Positions 17,270 to 24,666 of a stretch of DNA of 64,000 bases are shown here, piece by piece (position 1 is the first letter of the stretch; every line of letters starts with the position of its first letter). This DNA comes from Streptomyces sp. NBC_00078. Lineage in GTDB: Bacteria; Actinomycetota; Actinomycetes; Streptomycetales; Streptomycetaceae. Under the pieces are notes generated by a model, which had not been told where the DNA came from, did no database searches, and saw nothing but the letters and a program-made list of their open reading frames with translations. Position numbers and translations under genes: made by a program. The stretch is from positions 6,324,001 to 6,388,000 of the forward strand of contig NZ_JAPELX010000001.1 in assembly GCF_026343335.1 (NCBI RefSeq), written 5' to 3'.

Positions 17270-18461
17270 GGATATGGCTTGGAGTGCTGGACATGCCCGG
17301 TACGCCTATCGGCTCCGTGTGCCGTCGGCCGCCCGTACGGCGCTGCTCGCGGAATGGAGTCGGTGCCGCTGGATCTGGAACGAGTGCGTCGCCCGCTCGA
17401 AGAAGGCGCACCGTGGCGGAGAGAAGTGCGGCCCGGCCCGGTTGGACAAGATGCTCACCGAGGCGCGCGCCAGCACTCCATGGCTTGCTGAGGGCTCCTC
17501 TGTTCCGCAACAGCAACTCATCCGGGACTTTGGCAAGTCCCGGGCCAAGGTGCTCAAGGACATCAAGGACCGGTTGCCCATCAGGCAGCGAGCCGGGCTG
17601 CCGAAATACAAGAAGAAGCACGAGGCCGACCCCACCCTCAACTACACGCGGCGTGGCTTCAGCCTCAAGGCCGGCCGCCTGCATCTTGCGGGCGGCATCG
17701 AGTTGACCGTGGTGTGGTCGCGAGACCTCCCGGCCAAACCGTCCAGTGTGCGGGTGTACAGCGACAGCCTCGGCCACTGGTACGCCTCGTTCGTCGTCCC
17801 CGCCGAAGTCCGGACGCTTCCCGAGACCGGCGCGGTGATCGGGATCGACTGGGGTGTGAAGGAAACCGCAACGACGACCAGCGATACCCACGATCTGCCT
17901 CACGCCGAACACGGCAAGAGAGCAGCGAAGAAGCTGACGCGCTACGACCGGATGATGGCTCGCCGCAAGCCGAAGCCGGGGCAGCCCGGCTCGAAGGGTT
18001 CTCGCGAGGCGCAGAGGCTGCGCGCGAAGACGTGCAAGAAGATTGCCCGGCAGCGCGAGGATGCTGGCCGCAAGTGGGCGAAAAAGGTCGTACGCGACCA
18101 CGACGTCATCGCGGTCGAGGACTTCCGACCGAAGTTCCTTGCCAGGACCACGATGGCGCGCAAGGCAGCCGATGCTGCCATCAGCGCCACCAAGAAGGCC
18201 CTGATTGAGATGGGTCGCAAGCACAGACGGGATGTCCGTCTGGTGCACCCGGCGCACACCACCATGGACTGCGCAACGTGCGGAGCGAGAACCAAGCACG
18301 CACTTCCTCTTTCGGAACGTACCTACACCTGCACCGCGTGCGGAGCCGTATCCCCCAGGGACAAGAACTCCGCGCGCGTGATGTTGGTCCGGGCTGGTCT
18401 GAACCCGGCTGGTGCTGATCGCGTAAGACTCGATCGTCCGCAGGGCGATCGAGCGGCGTGA
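17259..18461 (+). CDS. tnpB: TnpB RNA-guided endonuclease / IS605 OrfB-type protein
   Basis: A 400-residue TnpB. The RuvC-like catalytic triad appears intact: Asp197 in GIDWGVKET, Glu287 in VIAVEDF and Asp368 in SPRDKNSA. The zinc ribbon has CATC at 338-341 and CTAC at 358-361. TnpB proteins are known to be guided by an RNA derived from the element's right end to cut DNA and favour element retention. The ATG at 17259 may be leaderless; a second ATG six codons in (MAWSAGHARYAYRL) is possible. It is inserted in an otherwise leftward AIM24 gene set. No TnpA partner is present. Confidence 0.9.
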   Translation: MTTPDMAWSAGHARYAYRLRVPSAARTALLAEWSRCRWIWNECVARSKKAHRGGEKCGPARLDKMLTEARASTPWLAEGSSVPQQQLIRDFGKSRAKVLKDIKDRLPIRQRAGLPKYKKKHEADPTLNYTRRGFSLKAGRLHLAGGIELTVVWSRDLPAKPSSVRVYSDSLGHWYASFVVPAEVRTLPETGAVIGIDWGVKETATTTSDTHDLPHAEHGKRAAKKLTRYDRMMARRKPKPGQPGSKGSREAQRLRAKTCKKIARQREDAGRKWAKKVVRDHDVIAVEDFRPKFLARTTMARKAADAAISATKKALIEMGRKHRRDVRLVHPAHTTMDCATCGARTKHALPLSERTYTCTACGAVSPRDKNSARVMLVRAGLNPAGADRVRLDRPQGDRAA

Positions 18462-18498
18462 GCCAGGAATCCTCTCCCGTCAGGGAGTGGAGCAGTCA
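18350..18498 (+). ncRNA. candidate omega RNA (reRNA) at the tnpB 3-prime end
   Basis: In characterised TnpB systems the guide RNA scaffold overlaps the tnpB 3-prime coding end and runs to the element's right end. Here that interval includes inverted GATCG/CGATC blocks near 18430-18450, a CTCCC-GTCA-GGGAG hairpin at 18475-18488 and the terminal GGAGCAGTCAA. The 5-prime limit is approximate. The guide would be read from the bases after about 18498. Assignment is by analogy only. Confidence 0.4.
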
Positions 18499-19155
18499 AA
18501 GCTTCTCCTCCGAGGCCTGCACGTAGACCGCGCCGCTGCCACTGAGCTCCAGCTGGAAGGCCTCGCCGGAGCCGCGGCCCACCATCTCGCGCCAGCCCAG
18601 CGCCGTGGACAGCTTGTTGCGGACGTCGCCGTGGTGGGCGACGTACGCCTGCGGGTCGACGTGGACGGGCCGCTGGGGGGTGATCGGCAGCTCGAAGACG
18701 CCGCCATGGGCCATCACGGCGACGGAACCATGGCCCTTGAGAGTGGTCGTGAACAGCCCCTGGCCGGTGACCTGACCCCGCACCATGCCCATGACGCCGC
18801 CCTGCGAGCCCATGAACATCGTGCCCTGCTGGAGCGTGCCCTCGAAGGCGAGCAGGCGGTCCGCCTCCACGTACAGCGTGTCGCCGGTGAGGTGGATGAC
18901 CTGGACGTGGTGGCCGCCGTGCCCGAACAGGACGGTGCCGTTGCCCTCGACACTCATCAGCGGCGTGGCCTCGTTGGCGACGCGGCGGCCGATCATCGAC
19001 ATCACCCCGCCCTGGCCGCCCTGGATGTCGGGCGTGAAGGACACCTCGCCCTTGTAGGCGAGCATCGCGCCGCGCTGGCTGTACCACCGCCGGCCGGGCA
19101 GGACCGTCGTCTCGACCATCTTGGAGTTGATCTCGCGCATGGTCATGTCACACAT
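18496..19155 (-). CDS. AIM24-family protein
   Basis: A 219-residue beta-rich protein of the AIM24/DUF124 family. It contains QRGAMLAYKGEVSF, GQGLFTTTLKGHGSVAVMAHGGV and VHVDPQAYVAHHGDVRNKL, blocks shared with its two paralogues. The start overlaps the end of the upstream paralogue by 8 bases (ATG at 19155 with upstream TGA at 19148-19150), so the genes are co-translated. Its stop codon coincides with the terminal TCA of the TnpB cassette on the other strand. Function unknown; AIM24 in yeast mitochondria affects inner-membrane organisation. Confidence 0.82.
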   Translation of the reverse strand: MCDMTMREINSKMVETTVLPGRRWYSQRGAMLAYKGEVSFTPDIQGGQGGVMSMIGRRVANEATPLMSVEGNGTVLFGHGGHHVQVIHLTGDTLYVEADRLLAFEGTLQQGTMFMGSQGGVMGMVRGQVTGQGLFTTTLKGHGSVAVMAHGGVFELPITPQRPVHVDPQAYVAHHGDVRNKLSTALGWREMVGRGSGEAFQLELSGSGAVYVQASEEKL

Positions 19156-19786
19156 CACCCGCGATCGTGTTCCGCTCGCTCGGCTGTACGTACACCAGCC
19201 CGTCTCCCTCGAAGCGGATCTGGAAGGCCTCGCCGCCGCCCTCCCCGAGGAACGTGCGGAAGGTCACACCGGACTGGAAGGACTGCCGCAGTCTCCCCTG
19301 ATGCGCGATGTAGGCGCCGGGGTCGACGGTCAGCGGGTACTGCGCGCTCACCCGCAGTACCACCGCCGGGCCGTCCGACACGACCGCCGCCTGGCCGTGG
19401 CCCTCGACGGTCGTCGTGAACAGTCCGTTGCCCTGTGCGGCGCCGCGCATTCCGGTGAAGGTCGTGCCGGTCCTGAGGCCGGCGTCGGTCGCGAGCAGAT
19501 TGCTCGACTCCACGTACAGCTTGTCCCCCTGGAGACTGACGAGGTTGATCTCGGAGGCGCGGTCCGCGAACCAGCACGTCCCGTGCCCCTTCACCTCCAT
19601 CACGGTCATCTGCTCGCCGGTGATCCGCCGGGTCACCATCCCCCGGATGCCCTCACCGCCGCCGCTGAGCTTCTTGAAGGCCATCCGCCCGTCGTACGCG
19701 ACCATCGAGCCGTTCTTCGCCTTCACGGCGTCCCCGGTCATGTCGACGGCGAGCACCTTGCTGCCTTGAAGTCGGAACATCGCCAC
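19148..19786 (-). CDS. AIM24-family protein, first gene of the set
   Basis: A 212-residue AIM24-family protein that starts MAMFRLQGSKVLAVDMTGD. It shows the shared blocks KNGSMVAYDGRMAF, GNGLFTTTVEGHGQAAVVSDGPAV and LTVDPGAYIAHQGRLRQSF. There is no signal peptide or membrane segment. It leads the leftward run of three paralogues. The start could be GTG 19786 or ATG 19780; neither has a strong ribosome binding site. The conserved GHG and VDP motifs suggest structural roles rather than a visible active site. Confidence 0.82.
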   Translation of the reverse strand: MAMFRLQGSKVLAVDMTGDAVKAKNGSMVAYDGRMAFKKLSGGGEGIRGMVTRRITGEQMTVMEVKGHGTCWFADRASEINLVSLQGDKLYVESSNLLATDAGLRTGTTFTGMRGAAQGNGLFTTTVEGHGQAAVVSDGPAVVLRVSAQYPLTVDPGAYIAHQGRLRQSFQSGVTFRTFLGEGGGEAFQIRFEGDGLVYVQPSERNTIAGDV

Positions 19787-19937
19787 GCTGCGAAGGTAAC
19801 CGCGGGCGGCTGCGCCGAACAGGGCTCACAGGTGGAGAGGGACCCTGACCGCACCCTGAGAGGGACGGTTTGTCAGAATGGACGAACGCTTGTGCTTACA
19901 TTCACAAAGAGCGACCGTCTCCCACCGAAGGTGACCC

Positions 19938-20291
19938 GTGGACCTCAAGACCGCCACCGCCCTGCGCCGGCTCCGACTCGTCTCGGCCCCCGAGGCCGTG
20001 TCCTTCCTCCTGCTGCTGGTCTGCTCCGTGCTGAAGCGGACCAGCGACTTCAACGCGGTGCCGGTGATGGGCATGGTCCACGGCGTCCTGTTCATCCTGT
20101 ACGTGATCTTCTGGGCCGACGCCTGGAACCGCACCAAGTGGCCCCTGAAGACCGCGGCCTTCTACTTCGTCCTCTCCGTCCTGCCCACCGGCGGCTTCTT
20201 CGCCGAGCGCAGGCTCAAGCGTGAAGCCGAGAACGCCGTCAACGCAGCCATCGCCTCGCGCGCCCGCCAGGAAGGGATCGTCAACGCATGA
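19938..20291 (+). CDS. DUF3817 small integral membrane protein
   Basis: A 117-residue protein with three hydrophobic segments (about 15-35, 45-65 and 72-90) and the DUF3817 marks PVMGMVHGVLFILYVIF and TKWPLKTAAFYFVLSVLPTGGFF. The GTG at 19938 follows GAAGGTGA. Its stop overlaps the next start (ATGA). Function unknown. A second DUF3817 gene lies 1.1 kb downstream at 21373. Confidence 0.85.
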   Translation: MDLKTATALRRLRLVSAPEAVSFLLLLVCSVLKRTSDFNAVPVMGMVHGVLFILYVIFWADAWNRTKWPLKTAAFYFVLSVLPTGGFFAERRLKREAENAVNAAIASRARQEGIVNA

Positions 20292-20581
20292 TCGTCGCTT
20301 TCTCCGTGACGCCGCTGGGAGTCGGCGACGAGGTGGGGGAGTACGTCGCCGACGCCGTGCGCGTCGTCCGGGCGTCGGGTCTGCCCCACCGCACCGACGC
20401 GATGTTCACGAGCATCGAGGGCGAGTGGGACGAGGTCATGGACGTCGTCAGGCGCGCCGTCGCCGCGGTCGAAGCTCGGGCGCCGCGCGTGTCCCTCGTC
20501 CTCAAGGCGGACATCCGCCCAGGAGTGAAGGACGGCCTCACCGCCAAGGTGGAGACGGTGGAGCGGTATCTCGCCGAGTAG
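20288..20581 (+). CDS. MTH1187/YkoF-type thiamine-binding-like protein (UPF0045)
   Basis: A 97-residue ferredoxin-like protein that starts MIVAFSVTPLGVGDEVGEYV. It carries the family pattern TDAMFTSIEGEWDEVMDVVRRA and a C-terminal VSLVLKADIRPG. Family members bind thiamine or related small ligands and often accompany membrane proteins. It is translationally coupled to the DUF3817 gene by a 4-base overlap. Ligand is inferred from the family only. Confidence 0.85.
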   Translation: MIVAFSVTPLGVGDEVGEYVADAVRVVRASGLPHRTDAMFTSIEGEWDEVMDVVRRAVAAVEARAPRVSLVLKADIRPGVKDGLTAKVETVERYLAE

Positions 20582-20819
20582 TCGGCCGGGAACCGGGGCG
20601 CCCCGCGGGGCCGTCGCGTGCGGCGGGCGCCGTTGCCCGGCAGTGCGGCCGGGGGAGCCCTACGAGGGCGCCGCGGTGCGGTCGGCGGGCCCGGCCTGCG
20701 GGCCGCCGATGCCAGAGGCCGGGGCGCTGGGCGCGGCGCGCCGTCCGCCGCCCGTCCACGGCGGACCGAAGGGCGAGACGGGGCTGACCAGCATGTGACC
20801 GGCCGGTAAGGTCGATGCC

Positions 20820-21329
20820 GTGCCGAAGCCGCTCAGTCTTCCCTTCGATCCGATCGCCCGCGCCGACGAACTCTGGAAGCAGCGCTGGGGGAACGTGCCG
20901 TCGATGGCGGCCATCACCTCGATCATGCGCGCGCACCAGATCCTGCTCGCCGAGGTCGACGCGGTGGTGAAGCCGTACGGACTCACGTTCGCGCGGTACG
21001 AGGCGCTGGTGCTGCTCACCTTCTCCAGGGCGGGCGAGCTGGCGATGTCCAAGATCGGCGAGCGCCTCATGGTGCATCCGACGTCGGTGACCAACACCGT
21101 GGACCGCCTGGTGAAGTCGGGCCTGGTGGCCAAGCGCCCCAACCCCAACGACGGGCGGGGCACGCTCGCCTCCATCACCGACAAGGGCCGCGAGGTCGTC
21201 GAGGCGGCCACCCGCGACCTGATGGCGATGGACTTCGGCCTCGGTGCCTACGACGCCGAGGAGTGCGGGGAGATCTTCGCGATGCTGCGGCCGCTGCGGG
21301 TGGCGGCGAGCGACTTCGACGAGGACTGA
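20820..21329 (+). CDS. MarR-family transcriptional regulator
   Basis: A 169-residue winged-helix regulator. MSKIGERLMVHPTSVTNTVDRLVKSGLV (about 80-107) is the DNA-reading region and RPNPNDGRGTLASITDKG is the wing. The GTG at 20820 follows AAGG. It precedes a second DUF3817 gene by 43 bases and probably controls local genes. The 238-base gap before it (20582-20819) is GC-rich and shows no gene. Confidence 0.88.
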   Translation: MPKPLSLPFDPIARADELWKQRWGNVPSMAAITSIMRAHQILLAEVDAVVKPYGLTFARYEALVLLTFSRAGELAMSKIGERLMVHPTSVTNTVDRLVKSGLVAKRPNPNDGRGTLASITDKGREVVEAATRDLMAMDFGLGAYDAEECGEIFAMLRPLRVAASDFDED

Positions 21330-21372
21330 CCCCGCCCAAGATCTCCCGGAACGGGCGGTTACGCTCGACGCC

Positions 21373-21711
21373 ATGAAGAAGAGCGTGCTGACCCGCTACC
21401 GCGTCATGGCCTACGTCACCGGTGTGCTGCTGGTCCTGCTGTGCCTGAGCATGATCGCCAAGTACGGCCTGGACGTCGACGGCGCCGCGGACTTCACCCG
21501 CGTCGTCGCCATCGCGCACGGCTGGCTCTACGTGGTCTACCTGATTTTCGCCTTCGACCTGGGCTCCAAGGCGAAGTGGCCGGTGGGCAAGCAGCTGTGG
21601 GTGCTGCTCGCGGGCACGATCCCGACGGCCGCCTTCTTCGTCGAGCGGAAGATCAGCCACGAGCTGGAGGCCAAGGCCGCCGACCCGTCTCCCGCGGTCG
21701 CCAAGGCGTAA
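21373..21711 (+). CDS. DUF3817 small integral membrane protein (second copy)
   Basis: A 112-residue protein with three hydrophobic segments and the family pattern AIAHGWLYVVYLIFAFDLG and AKWPVGKQLWVLLAGTIPTAAFFVERK. There is no clear ribosome binding site. TACGCT at 21360-21365 could be a -10 box that gives a leaderless transcript. It is homologous to the protein at 19938. Function unknown. Confidence 0.85.
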   Translation: MKKSVLTRYRVMAYVTGVLLVLLCLSMIAKYGLDVDGAADFTRVVAIAHGWLYVVYLIFAFDLGSKAKWPVGKQLWVLLAGTIPTAAFFVERKISHELEAKAADPSPAVAKA

Positions 21712-21716
21712 CCCCG

Positions 21717-21743
21717 CCGCCGCACGCAATACGCGTGCGGCGG
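21717..21743. terminator. terminator after the second DUF3817 gene
   Basis: An 11-base perfect stem (CCGCCGCACGC and complement) with a 5-base loop, five bases past the stop codon and 44 bases before icmA. Confidence 0.75.
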
Positions 21744-21787
21744 TTCTCCATCGACATGTACTAGGGCGTCCAAGTAAATTCGGTGGT

Positions 21788-23530
21788 ATGAACGCTGACG
21801 CCATCGAGGAGGGCCGCCGTCGCTGGCAGGCCAGGTACGACGCCTCGCGCAAGCGTGAGGGCGCCGGGGGTCCGGGCGCGAAGCCCCCGGGCCCGGGGAG
21901 CTGGACGCGCACCACGCTCTCCGGGGATCCCGTGGAGCCCGTGTACGGGCCCCGGCCCGGGGACGTGTACGAGGGCTTCGAGCGGATCGGGTGGCCGGGG
22001 GAGTACCCCTTCACGCGCGGGCTGTATCCGACCGGATACCGGGGGCGGACGTGGACCATCCGCCAGTTCGCCGGGTTCGGGAACGCCGAGCAGACCAACG
22101 AGCGCTACAAGACGATCCTCGCCAACGGCGGCGGGGGACTGTCCGTGGCCTTCGACATGCCGACCCTCATGGGACGGGACTCCGACGAGCCGCACTCCCG
22201 GGGCGAGGTCGGGCACTGCGGAGTCGCCATCGACTCGGCGGCCGACATGGAGGTGCTGTTCCGTGACATCCCGCTGGGTGACGTCACCACCTCCATGACC
22301 ATCAGCGGGCCGGCCGTCCCCGTCTTCTGCATGTACCTCGTGGCCGCCGAGCGGCAGGGTGTCGATCCCCGGGTGCTCAACGGCACGCTCCAGACCGACA
22401 TCTTCAAGGAGTACATCGCCCAGAAGGAGTGGCTCTTCCAGCCCGAGCCGCATCTGCGCCTCATCGGCGACCTGATGGAGTACTGCGCCGCCCGGATCCC
22501 CGCCTACAAACCGCTGTCCGTGTCCGGCTACCACATCCGCGAGGCCGGGGCGACGGCCGCGCAGGAGCTGGCCTACACGCTGGCCGACGGGTTCGGGTAC
22601 GTGGAGCTGGGGCTCAGCCGCGGCCTTGACGTGGACGTCTTCGCGCCCGGGCTGTCCTTCTTCTTCGACGCGCACGTGGACTTCTTCGAGGAGATCGCCA
22701 AGTTCCGCGCGGCACGCCGCATTTGGGCGCGCTGGATGCGGGACGTCTACGGAGCCCGGTCCGAGAAGGCGCAGTGGCTGCGCTTCCACACGCAGACCGC
22801 CGGTGTCTCCCTGACCGCCCAGCAGCCGTACAACAACGTCGTACGTACGGCAGTGGAGGCGCTCGCGGCGGTGCTCGGCGGCACCAACTCGCTGCACACC
22901 AACGCCCTGGACGAGACGCTCGCGCTGCCGAGCGAGCAGGCCGCGGAGATCGCCCTGAGGACCCAGCAGGTGCTCATGGAGGAGACCGGGGTCGCGAGCG
23001 TGGCCGATCCGCTGGGGGGTTCGTGGTTCGTCGAGCAGCTGACGGACCGGATCGAGGCGGACGCGGAGAAGATCTTCGAGCGGATCAGGGAGCGTGGGCT
23101 GCGGGCGCATCCGGACGGCCGGCACCCCATCGGTCCGATCACCTCCGGAATCCTGCGCGGGATCGAGGACGGCTGGTTCACCGGCGAGATCGCCGAGTCG
23201 GCCTTCCGGTACCAACAGGCCCTGGAGAAGGGCGAGAAGAGGGTCGTGGGCGTGAACGTCCACCACGGATCCGTCACCGGGAACCTGGAGATCCTGCGGG
23301 TCGGCCACGAGGTCGAGCGGGAGCAGGCGCGGGTGCTGGGTGCCCGCAGGGCCGCCCGGGACGAGGGGGCGGTGCGAGCCGCGCTCGGCGCCATGGTCGC
23401 GACCGCGCGCGACGGAGCGAACATGATCGAGCCGATGCTGGACGCCGTACGCGCGGAGGCGACCCTCGGTGAGATCTGCGGGGTACTGCGGGACGAGTGG
23501 GGGGTGTACACCGAGCCGGCGGGCTTCTGA
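21788..23530 (+). CDS. icmA: isobutyryl-CoA mutase large subunit
   Basis: A 580-residue acyl-CoA mutase catalytic subunit. It interconverts isobutyryl-CoA and n-butyryl-CoA with adenosylcobalamin bound by a separate small subunit, since this chain lacks a B12-binding domain. The specificity marks are those of IcmA rather than methylmalonyl-CoA mutase: Phe94 in IRQFAGF and Gln in EYIAQKEW. It is about 14 residues longer than the S. coelicolor protein as I recall it, because of a Gly/Pro/Lys insert near residues 24-40. MeaB, encoded 8 kb upstream, may act on it. The reaction affects butyryl and methylmalonyl precursor pools. Confidence 0.92.
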   Translation: MNADAIEEGRRRWQARYDASRKREGAGGPGAKPPGPGSWTRTTLSGDPVEPVYGPRPGDVYEGFERIGWPGEYPFTRGLYPTGYRGRTWTIRQFAGFGNAEQTNERYKTILANGGGGLSVAFDMPTLMGRDSDEPHSRGEVGHCGVAIDSAADMEVLFRDIPLGDVTTSMTISGPAVPVFCMYLVAAERQGVDPRVLNGTLQTDIFKEYIAQKEWLFQPEPHLRLIGDLMEYCAARIPAYKPLSVSGYHIREAGATAAQELAYTLADGFGYVELGLSRGLDVDVFAPGLSFFFDAHVDFFEEIAKFRAARRIWARWMRDVYGARSEKAQWLRFHTQTAGVSLTAQQPYNNVVRTAVEALAAVLGGTNSLHTNALDETLALPSEQAAEIALRTQQVLMEETGVASVADPLGGSWFVEQLTDRIEADAEKIFERIRERGLRAHPDGRHPIGPITSGILRGIEDGWFTGEIAESAFRYQQALEKGEKRVVGVNVHHGSVTGNLEILRVGHEVEREQARVLGARRAARDEGAVRAALGAMVATARDGANMIEPMLDAVRAEATLGEICGVLRDEWGVYTEPAGF

Positions 23531-23551
23531 CGCACCGACAGACAACGCTCG

Positions 23552-23591
23552 CCCCGTCGCCCCGTCGCCCCGTCGCCCCGTCGCCCCGTCG
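23552..23591. repeat. 8-bp tandem repeat, five perfect copies
   Basis: Five exact head-to-tail copies of CCCCGTCG directly after icmA. They are non-coding. Slippage-prone simple repeats of this kind vary in number between strains. Confidence 0.9.
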
Positions 23592-23660
23592 CGGCACCGG
23601 GCACGCGCCGCCACTGCCTCAAGGCCGTGCGAGGTGCTCCCACTCCTCGGACCGGTCACA

Positions 23661-23790
23661 GGCCCGCACCCGGCTCGTACGAGGGCCCGCACCCGGCTCG
23701 TACGAGGGGCCCGCACCCGGCCTCGGGCGGGGGCCTGTACTCGGTTCGGGCGAGGGCCTGCACCCGGCGAGGGCGAGAGCGTGCACCGGG
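23661..23790. repeat. degenerate tandem repeat of about 23 bp, five to six units
   Basis: Two exact 23-base units (23661-23683, 23684-23706; GGCCCGCACCCGGCTCGTAC then GAG) are followed by three diverged units of 23-25 bases and a partial one. The array lies between icmA and the TetR gene. There are no spacers, so it is not a CRISPR array. Confidence 0.85.
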
Positions 23791-23826
23791 CGCCGCTCCT
23801 TGACGGGCGAACGTCGCCTGCCGGCG

Positions 23827-24456
23827 CTAGGGGGCCTGTGACGCCCCTGACAGGCCCAGGAGCAGTACGCGGGTGAAGCCGCGGGCCCACTCCTCGTCCG
23901 CCGGCTCCGCGCTCACCAGCGTGCGGTGGACCACCGCCCCGGCCACCATGTCGAAGATCAGGTCGACCGTGCGGGCCGCCTCCCCCGGATCGGTCTCCGG
24001 GGGCAGCTCGCCGCGGATCTGGGCGCGCGCCCGGCCCTCCAGAACCAGCCGTTTCTGCCGGTTGACGATGGAGCCGCGGATCCGCTCCCGCAACGCCTCG
24101 TCGCGGATGGACTCCGCGACCACCGCCATCAGGCCGCTCCTGGCGTCCGGGCGGGCCAGGATCGCGGCGAACTGCAGGACGACGCCCTCGATGTCGGCGG
24201 CCAGGGTGCCGCGGTCGGGGAGTACGAGTTCGTCGAAGAGCTCGGCCACCGCGTCGACCACCAGCTCGTTCTTGCCCGCCCAGCGGCGGTAGAGGGTCGT
24301 CTTCGCGACCCCGGCGCGCGTCGCCACGTCTCCCAGGGTGAGCTTCGACCAGCCCAGCTCCACCAGCGCCTCCCGGGTGGCCGCGAGGATCGCGGCGTCG
24401 GCCTCGGCGCTGCGCGGGCGTCCCGAGGCGCGTGGGGCGGGAGTGCGGCTCTGCAT
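23827..24456 (-). CDS. TetR-family transcriptional regulator
   Basis: A 209-residue regulator. An N-terminal HTH (LTLGDVATRAGVAKTTLYRRWAGK, about 40-63) is followed by an all-helical ligand domain. I prefer the ATG at 24456 (MQSRTPAPRASGRP); an upstream GTG at 24528 gives an atypical leader. It is divergent from the thioredoxin gene. A 17-base palindrome lies between them and is the probable operator. Ligand unknown. Confidence 0.88.
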   Translation of the reverse strand: MQSRTPAPRASGRPRSAEADAAILAATREALVELGWSKLTLGDVATRAGVAKTTLYRRWAGKNELVVDAVAELFDELVLPDRGTLAADIEGVVLQFAAILARPDARSGLMAVVAESIRDEALRERIRGSIVNRQKRLVLEGRARAQIRGELPPETDPGEAARTVDLIFDMVAGAVVHRTLVSAEPADEEWARGFTRVLLLGLSGASQAP

Positions 24457-24540
24457 CCACTGACCATAAACCGGCGGTTCCTGTGTGGCCGTGAGGGAGA
24501 TCACCGGGGGGTGGTGTACGGGAGGCACGCGGTGCCATTA

Positions 24541-24557
24541 CGCTACGACTCGTAGCG
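24541..24557. promoter_or_regulatory. candidate TetR operator
   Basis: CGCTACGACTCGTAGCG is a perfect 8-base inverted repeat around one central base, in the TetR-thioredoxin intergenic region. The overlapping TTACGCT could be a -10 element. The symmetry and location suit a TetR dimer. Confidence 0.55.
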
Positions 24558-24666
24558 AAACCACTGGCGTGGCGTGGGGTGGGGACCCGGCGCCGAACAC
24601 AGCGCAGTACGACCGGCTTTCACATGGCTTTTCACACACCGCGCGCGGACGGGGGAGGATAGGCGC

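Larger units (their letters stand above)
17077..18498. mobile_element. TnpB cassette with divergent RHH gene (IS200/IS605- or IS607-like, no TnpA)
   Basis: A TnpB gene, a divergent ribbon-helix-helix gene and a right-end-like sequence sit between AIM24 genes that otherwise run in one direction. The right end is a CTCCC-GTCA-GGGAG hairpin followed by GGAGCAGTCAA. There is no transposase TnpA, so the element is non-autonomous or immobile. The left boundary is not resolved and may extend below 17077, towards 17000. Right-end placement is inferred from resemblance to actinobacterial TnpB elements. Confidence 0.65.

Noticed and set aside
23661..23790. Direct repeats considered as a CRISPR array
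   Set aside because: Units are head to tail without spacers and diverge steadily; no cas genes are nearby.
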